From a virus: a stretch of 43,690 nucleotides of DNA. Position 1 is the first letter of the stretch; each line of letters opens with the position of its first letter. Below, one piece after another: positions 39,860 through 43,690 of the stretch. The DNA lies in the IMG/VR virus record IMGVR_UViG_3300009104_000038, positions 1 through 43,690 of that record; one strand, given 5' to 3'. The notes under the pieces were generated by a model, which ran no database searches, was not told where the DNA came from, and saw only the letters and a program-made list of their open reading frames with translations. A program made the position numbers and the translations under genes.

Positions 39860-41677
39860 CTATTGATTTGTTGTTGACGATACACCACTGAGGCAGTCAC
39901 ACGCAATCGCCTTGGAGGTGCTGTCCATATCGACGTTGGCGTAAGGTTCTTCCTGTGTCTCCCTTGCGTTCAGCCGAAATAACTTCACCCGTGCGTGTCC
40001 CGTCCACTTGAGACGCGCCGCAAATTCCCATCCGTAATTGAACGGCTTGCCCGTGGCCGGTTCCTCCGACTGCGAAGGCTTACCTAGTCGCATCCGTGGG
40101 CGGTACTGCTTCTGGTAGTCTACTAGACTCTCGCAGTCCGAGGCTTGGTACTCAGCAATCACGCTCCAGTCCTGCCAGCTAATCCAGCAGGGGTACTGGT
40201 CAGGATGAAAGTCCGCATGGAAGGTGACTGTGCCGCCGGTCACTTGATCCATCCACAAATCGCCGCTCTCCAGCACCTTCGCCGCACCGGCAGTCCCGAA
40301 GTCAAAGGAGGGAGTCTCCAGTTCAGATGTAATCTTATACTCGGTAGTCCCGTCGATGTCCTCAATCTCGTCGCCTTCATTGGTTAGTTCCCATATCTCT
40401 GTATCTCCGTCGGCGTTGCGAACAAAGGCAAAGCATCGTTCCACGCCATCAAACCTACCTTTAACCAGTTGCAGGAACTCCATGTTATGCGTGGTGCTGC
40501 CGCGAGTAATATCTAGCGTCCAGAATCCGTCATAGGCAGGTGGCGCGTTGCCGCTTAACCCGCTGATTAAATCAAAGTCCAGTGCCATCAACCCCTTGTA
40601 GCCAATTCCAGTGCTGCTGTTGTGGCTGCTCTGCGCCGTCAGCAGGTAGCGGTTGTCGAATAGAACACCGCTGGTGTACTGAAGATATTTCGGTTCATCA
40701 TACTTAATGATCCGGTGCATCTCTCGGCTCATGGGAGTATTCCCAAGGCTTTGGAAGTCACGAACAGCCTGTATGATAGACCGCACCCCGTCACGGCTCC
40801 GCATATAAATATCGCCGTTAACCAGTTCTGTGCTGAAATGGCCCATCGCCCCGTTATGAATCAACACCACCCGTTGCTGCGGGTCGCTCACTGCAAACCA
40901 GTCATAACGATCCGCTGGAACCACCACGCTATAGGCCGCGTCACTGGTCATCACCATCAGTTCGCCCTGCCCCATCGCCGTGTTCGGTGAGGCTACGAAT
41001 CGCATCGCCGTAATGTTTCCGCTGGCGGTCGGAACAGTGAACGCACCGCCGCCAGCCAGATAATTGTTTTCCGTGAACTTCAGAACCCCGTTGCTGCCGC
41101 CCACAATGTCACCGGCAATGAAGTTTCGGCCCTGCGCCACCCATAACCGGCCCTGCCCGTAGGCCATCGGGCCAGTGCCAACCGGCACCTCGTTAGCACT
41201 GCTGCTCGCATGACGACTGCTGCTGCCGTCCCAAATAAACGGAGCCGTGCTACCGTCTTGAACTATGAGGTACTGCTCGGCCTGTACCATGTGAACCCGC
41301 TCCCGGCTCACACTCATCGTGGTGTCGCTGCTGCCGTCGTTGTAGGTGATGTCGCTTACCGCCCAGTCTGTCCCGGTGCTTGGGGGAGTCAGCGTGTAAG
41401 TCCTCCCTGCGACCACCGCCACCAGTTGACCGTCACTATAGTCAAAGTAACCGGCCCCCTGAAAGCGGTTGGTCGTGAGGGCAGTGGTGGCCGAGCCAGT
41501 CGCTAATGAAATGCGCTTGAATCCCGGTCGGGTCTTGGCGTAGCCACCACGGAAGGTCACGTTCTGCGAGTACGCGCACTGGTTGCGCCCGATGGTCGAT
41601 GGCGAGCGGCCACTATCCATCCCCCCTGAGAGGGACGTAATGCCATCCACCATTCGACCTCGATCAACTATCGCCAT
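39860..41677 (-). CDS. Tail nozzle / tail tubular protein B-like (605 aa)
   Basis: A 605-residue, beta-rich protein. The early pattern GGMDSGRSPSTIGRNQCAYS and then NVTFRGGYAKTRPGFKRI is typical of podovirus nozzle proteins that begin with a recall of attachment to a symmetric ring. Repeated aromatic strands (GYFDYSDGQLVAVVAGRTYT) suggest a beta-propeller. It overlaps the protease gene by one base (TAATG). Confidence 0.75.
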   Translation of the reverse strand: MAIVDRGRMVDGITSLSGGMDSGRSPSTIGRNQCAYSQNVTFRGGYAKTRPGFKRISLATGSATTALTTNRFQGAGYFDYSDGQLVAVVAGRTYTLTPPSTGTDWAVSDITYNDGSSDTTMSVSRERVHMVQAEQYLIVQDGSTAPFIWDGSSSRHASSSANEVPVGTGPMAYGQGRLWVAQGRNFIAGDIVGGSNGVLKFTENNYLAGGGAFTVPTASGNITAMRFVASPNTAMGQGELMVMTSDAAYSVVVPADRYDWFAVSDPQQRVVLIHNGAMGHFSTELVNGDIYMRSRDGVRSIIQAVRDFQSLGNTPMSREMHRIIKYDEPKYLQYTSGVLFDNRYLLTAQSSHNSSTGIGYKGLMALDFDLISGLSGNAPPAYDGFWTLDITRGSTTHNMEFLQLVKGRFDGVERCFAFVRNADGDTEIWELTNEGDEIEDIDGTTEYKITSELETPSFDFGTAGAAKVLESGDLWMDQVTGGTVTFHADFHPDQYPCWISWQDWSVIAEYQASDCESLVDYQKQYRPRMRLGKPSQSEEPATGKPFNYGWEFAARLKWTGHARVKLFRLNARETQEEPYANVDMDSTSKAIACDCLSGVSSTTNQ

Positions 41678-42558
41678 TACTTCGTTGCTTTCTTTTCAGT
41701 CTTGATGAGGAACGGGTACAGTTTGCTTTCGCCGCTGCCCTTACCATCCCCCTCGCTCGGCCCCTCAATCGGGAGGTTTTCAATTTCTTTCATTGTTACA
41801 GGCAGATTAGGATTCATCGCCCACTCCACCTTGTTGTCTTCGCTCCACTTCCACATCCGAGCCACCGGCACACATAAGTTGTAGTCACTGCCAGCACCAC
41901 GCACGATCATGCCAATATATTTTCCCGCATCATTGGCCATGACGCCGCCACTGCTGCCCGGATAAGCCGGGGCCGTGGTCTGCATGAACGGAACCTTGAA
42001 CAGAATGCGCCCGTGCGCGGACAACACCCCCTCGCTGTATGAGTTGCTGCCATCCCCGCCAAGGAAGCTGCCGCAATGATGGATATGCGTCCCGATGCGC
42101 GGCAACTTGCCGTCCTTCGGATAGAACTCCGTGGTCGCGTCCGCCTTGAAATCCTCACTCAAGACCAGCATCAGGCACAGGTCATGCTTGTTGGCAGGGG
42201 AGTAGCGGATGATCTTCGCATCCACCACCACCTCACCCGTGCGACGGCCATCCTTGTTCCGCAGTTCGCGCACCAGCTTCGGGTCTTCAAAGGTGATCTG
42301 CTTGGTCGGCTTGCCGCTCACGATGCGTTCCTCCACTTTGCGAAGATGCTCCACTACATGACCGGCACTCCAGCAGAACCACACATCCTTCCCGTCCACC
42401 TTGCGAACGTACAGGTTGCCGCTCCCCTCGGCCTTCTGGTATCCCAGTTCCGCCCGGACAGTGACGCTAATCTTGTTAAGGTACTCGGGAACGTACCGTT
42501 CCGCCGCTTCAAGGGCCATTCCCCCAAGCAGCACGATGGATGCAAGTATGGCTTTCAT
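41677..42558 (-). CDS. Secreted trypsin-like serine protease in tail module
   Basis: Start at ATG 42558, coupled as ATGA to the upstream fibre gene, giving 293 aa. MKAILASIVLLGGMALEAAE is a signal peptide. The catalytic triad is visible: His in WSAGHVVEH, Asp in ANKHDLCLMLV and Ser in AYPGSSGGVM, in the order and spacing of chymotrypsin/HtrA-type proteases. A charged tail follows (about 265 onward). A signal peptide is unusual for a virion gene. It could mature fibres, act on the host surface or be a moron. It is not the HK97-type prohead protease. Confidence 0.85.
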   Translation of the reverse strand: MKAILASIVLLGGMALEAAERYVPEYLNKISVTVRAELGYQKAEGSGNLYVRKVDGKDVWFCWSAGHVVEHLRKVEERIVSGKPTKQITFEDPKLVRELRNKDGRRTGEVVVDAKIIRYSPANKHDLCLMLVLSEDFKADATTEFYPKDGKLPRIGTHIHHCGSFLGGDGSNSYSEGVLSAHGRILFKVPFMQTTAPAYPGSSGGVMANDAGKYIGMIVRGAGSDYNLCVPVARMWKWSEDNKVEWAMNPNLPVTMKEIENLPIEGPSEGDGKGSGESKLYPFLIKTEKKATK

Positions 42559-43496
42559 GTTTTGATTAAAAATTTCAGGGCCAGCCACGGACTCATGTTG
42601 TCATGCGAGTCGCCGTCGCCAGTGTTGTTAATAGTTATATTGGAAAAGCCGTTGCTGATCGTGATGCCTGTCGTATTGCTGTCTAGGCTTATCCCCGTTG
42701 TTCCGCTGTCAATTATGATGTCTTCAACATCCTGACTCTCCGTAGTTAAACTTGTTGAATTAGTGTCGCCAATGTCGTAGTAGCCTGTGTTTCCCCAGCT
42801 ATTTTCATTTAACGCAGTTAGGACGGTCTGCGATGAAGACCCACCCTCGAAATAGATCGTAGTATCATCGACCGAATACTCATTCGTGGAGTGCTGGTGG
42901 TTTGAATTACTTATGCTATGGGTGTGTCCGTTGATAGAATGTGTGTGCCCGCTGGAGTCAGTAACGTCATGCGTGTGCCCGCTGTCGTTTAAGGTGTGGC
43001 TATGCCCGCTGTCGCTCAATGAATGACTGTGCCCACTGTCAGTCGCCGTGTGGCCATGCGCCGGTAACTGCGCCGTTGTCAGTTCCACCCCCTCAACGCC
43101 GCCCGTGTTGCCCTGCGATCTTGCCGTGAGGTTGCTGCCCGTGCCCGCACCCAACGGCATACGCCCACGCAGGTCAGGCAACAGGCTGCGCCCGTTGCTG
43201 CCCGTGCCGTACAAGCCGTTGAGTACCGTATTCAGGTCTGAGTAACTTGCATCCACTTCATCTCCATTGCATTCAAGCCACCCCGCCGGGAGGCTGGCCC
43301 CGCCATAGCTGATGACGGTTCCAACCGGACTCCCTGCGTTTTCTCCAGCTAAATCCGCTAACTCAACAGCGTTCTGTCCCTGCAACTGAGCGTACAACTT
43401 GCCATCCTTGGCAAAGATTTGCGCCTGATTGCTGCCTGTCGGCCCCACATCATGCGAGGCGTTCAGGTTGGTCACGCTGACTCGTCGTACTAGCAT
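42555..43496 (-). CDS. Tail collar fibre with histidine repeats (313 aa)
   Basis: The collar domain (SPVGTVISYGGASLPAGWLE, LPDLRGRMPLGAGTG) occupies about 55-130. Then GHTATDSGHSHSLSDSGHSH and further HxH repeats run to about 190. A serine/threonine-rich beta region and HDNMSPWLALKFLIKT end the protein. HxH units in phage fibres bind iron along a trimer axis (known for T4 gp37). GGTGGAG lies before ATG 43496. Confidence 0.85.
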   Translation of the reverse strand: MLVRRVSVTNLNASHDVGPTGSNQAQIFAKDGKLYAQLQGQNAVELADLAGENAGSPVGTVISYGGASLPAGWLECNGDEVDASYSDLNTVLNGLYGTGSNGRSLLPDLRGRMPLGAGTGSNLTARSQGNTGGVEGVELTTAQLPAHGHTATDSGHSHSLSDSGHSHTLNDSGHTHDVTDSSGHTHSINGHTHSISNSNHQHSTNEYSVDDTTIYFEGGSSSQTVLTALNENSWGNTGYYDIGDTNSTSLTTESQDVEDIIIDSGTTGISLDSNTTGITISNGFSNITINNTGDGDSHDNMSPWLALKFLIKT

Positions 43497-43531
43497 CTAT
43501 TCTCCACCCGTGTTGTCCAAAATTTTATTGA

Positions 43532-43690
43532 TTAGTTTTGATATTTATATTTAGCGATGACGATTCCGCTACCCCCGCCGTGGTAGCCACTGGTTGTGCC
43601 TGATCCGCCATTGCCGGTGTTTGCTGCGCCGTTCCCACCGCCATACCCCGCACCGCCCGCTGCATACGTTACGGAGCTACCAGTGATGCT
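43532..43690 (-). CDS. C-terminal end of a glycine-rich tail fibre, cut by window edge
   Basis: A frame open from the right edge for 52 codons, ending in TAA at 43534-43532. The end SGIVIAKYKYQN after a glycine-rich run (GGAGYGGGNGAA) is the usual C-terminus of glycine-rich phage fibres. It does not join in frame with the partial gene at 1-314. Confidence 0.75.
   Translation of the reverse strand, partial: SITGSSVTYAAGGAGYGGGNGAANTGNGGSGTTSGYHGGGSGIVIAKYKYQN

Noticed and set aside
41677-42558. Prohead maturation protease
   Set aside because: It has a signal peptide, a chymotrypsin/HtrA-type triad and a tail-module position, unlike the herpes-type or ClpP-type prohead proteases.

Overview
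The window is almost entirely phage DNA and reads as a temperate, tailed dsDNA phage with a podovirus-type (short-tailed) virion. It has a large terminase, a long podovirus-type portal, scaffold, major capsid protein, tail adaptor and nozzle-like proteins, internal virion (ejection) proteins, tailspikes and tail-collar fibres. No tape-measure or sheath gene is visible. A tyrosine integrase lies next to a 46-bp 3' fragment of an initiator-tRNA gene, and phage genes lie on both sides of that fragment. The sequence is therefore best explained as the free (attP) form, not as an integrated prophage. A putative spanin-like lipoprotein and strong Shine-Dalgarno sites fit a Gram-negative host; the host cannot be named from the sequence.

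Layout. (1) 1-3041, minus: tailspike and fibre genes. (2) 3094-9126, plus: terminase, portal and scaffold. (3) 11564-9123, minus: major capsid protein, two holin-like proteins, a nested spanin-like pair and a PD-(D/E)XK nuclease. (4) 11755-12110: attP with putative integrase arm sites and two terminators. (5) 12111-14194: integrase and three ribbon-helix-helix (RHH) proteins around a 66-bp interrupted palindrome, probably the lysogeny control region. (6) 14187-21338, plus: replication and nucleotide genes (DnaB helicase, two overprinted RusA-type ORFs, single-strand binding protein, RecB/Cas4-type nuclease, an initiator with an embedded candidate origin, a second nuclease, a free-standing DnaA domain IV), then a chain of tiny coupled genes. 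(7) 21531-27570: accessory genes with a reverse-strand small terminase-like gene, an ArdC-type antirestriction protein, an endolysin, and dispersed repeats at gene junctions. (8) 43690-27572, minus: tail, ejection and fibre genes, including a 2449-residue polyvalent protein with a kinase-like domain and a secreted trypsin-like protease.

Modules 8 and 1 run in the same direction across the window ends, so the genome is probably circularly permuted. The two terminal partial genes do not join in frame, so a piece is probably missing or the contig is not closed. No DNA polymerase or primase is visible; replication is likely to recruit the host replisome through the initiator, DnaA-like and DnaB proteins.

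The most unusual signals are a roughly 35-bp repeat that punctuates gene junctions and is recoded as different protein ends, a 27-bp tandem repeat that multiplies start codons at the antirestriction gene, an RHH-only control region, the overprinted RusA-type pair, and the multi-domain virion protein.
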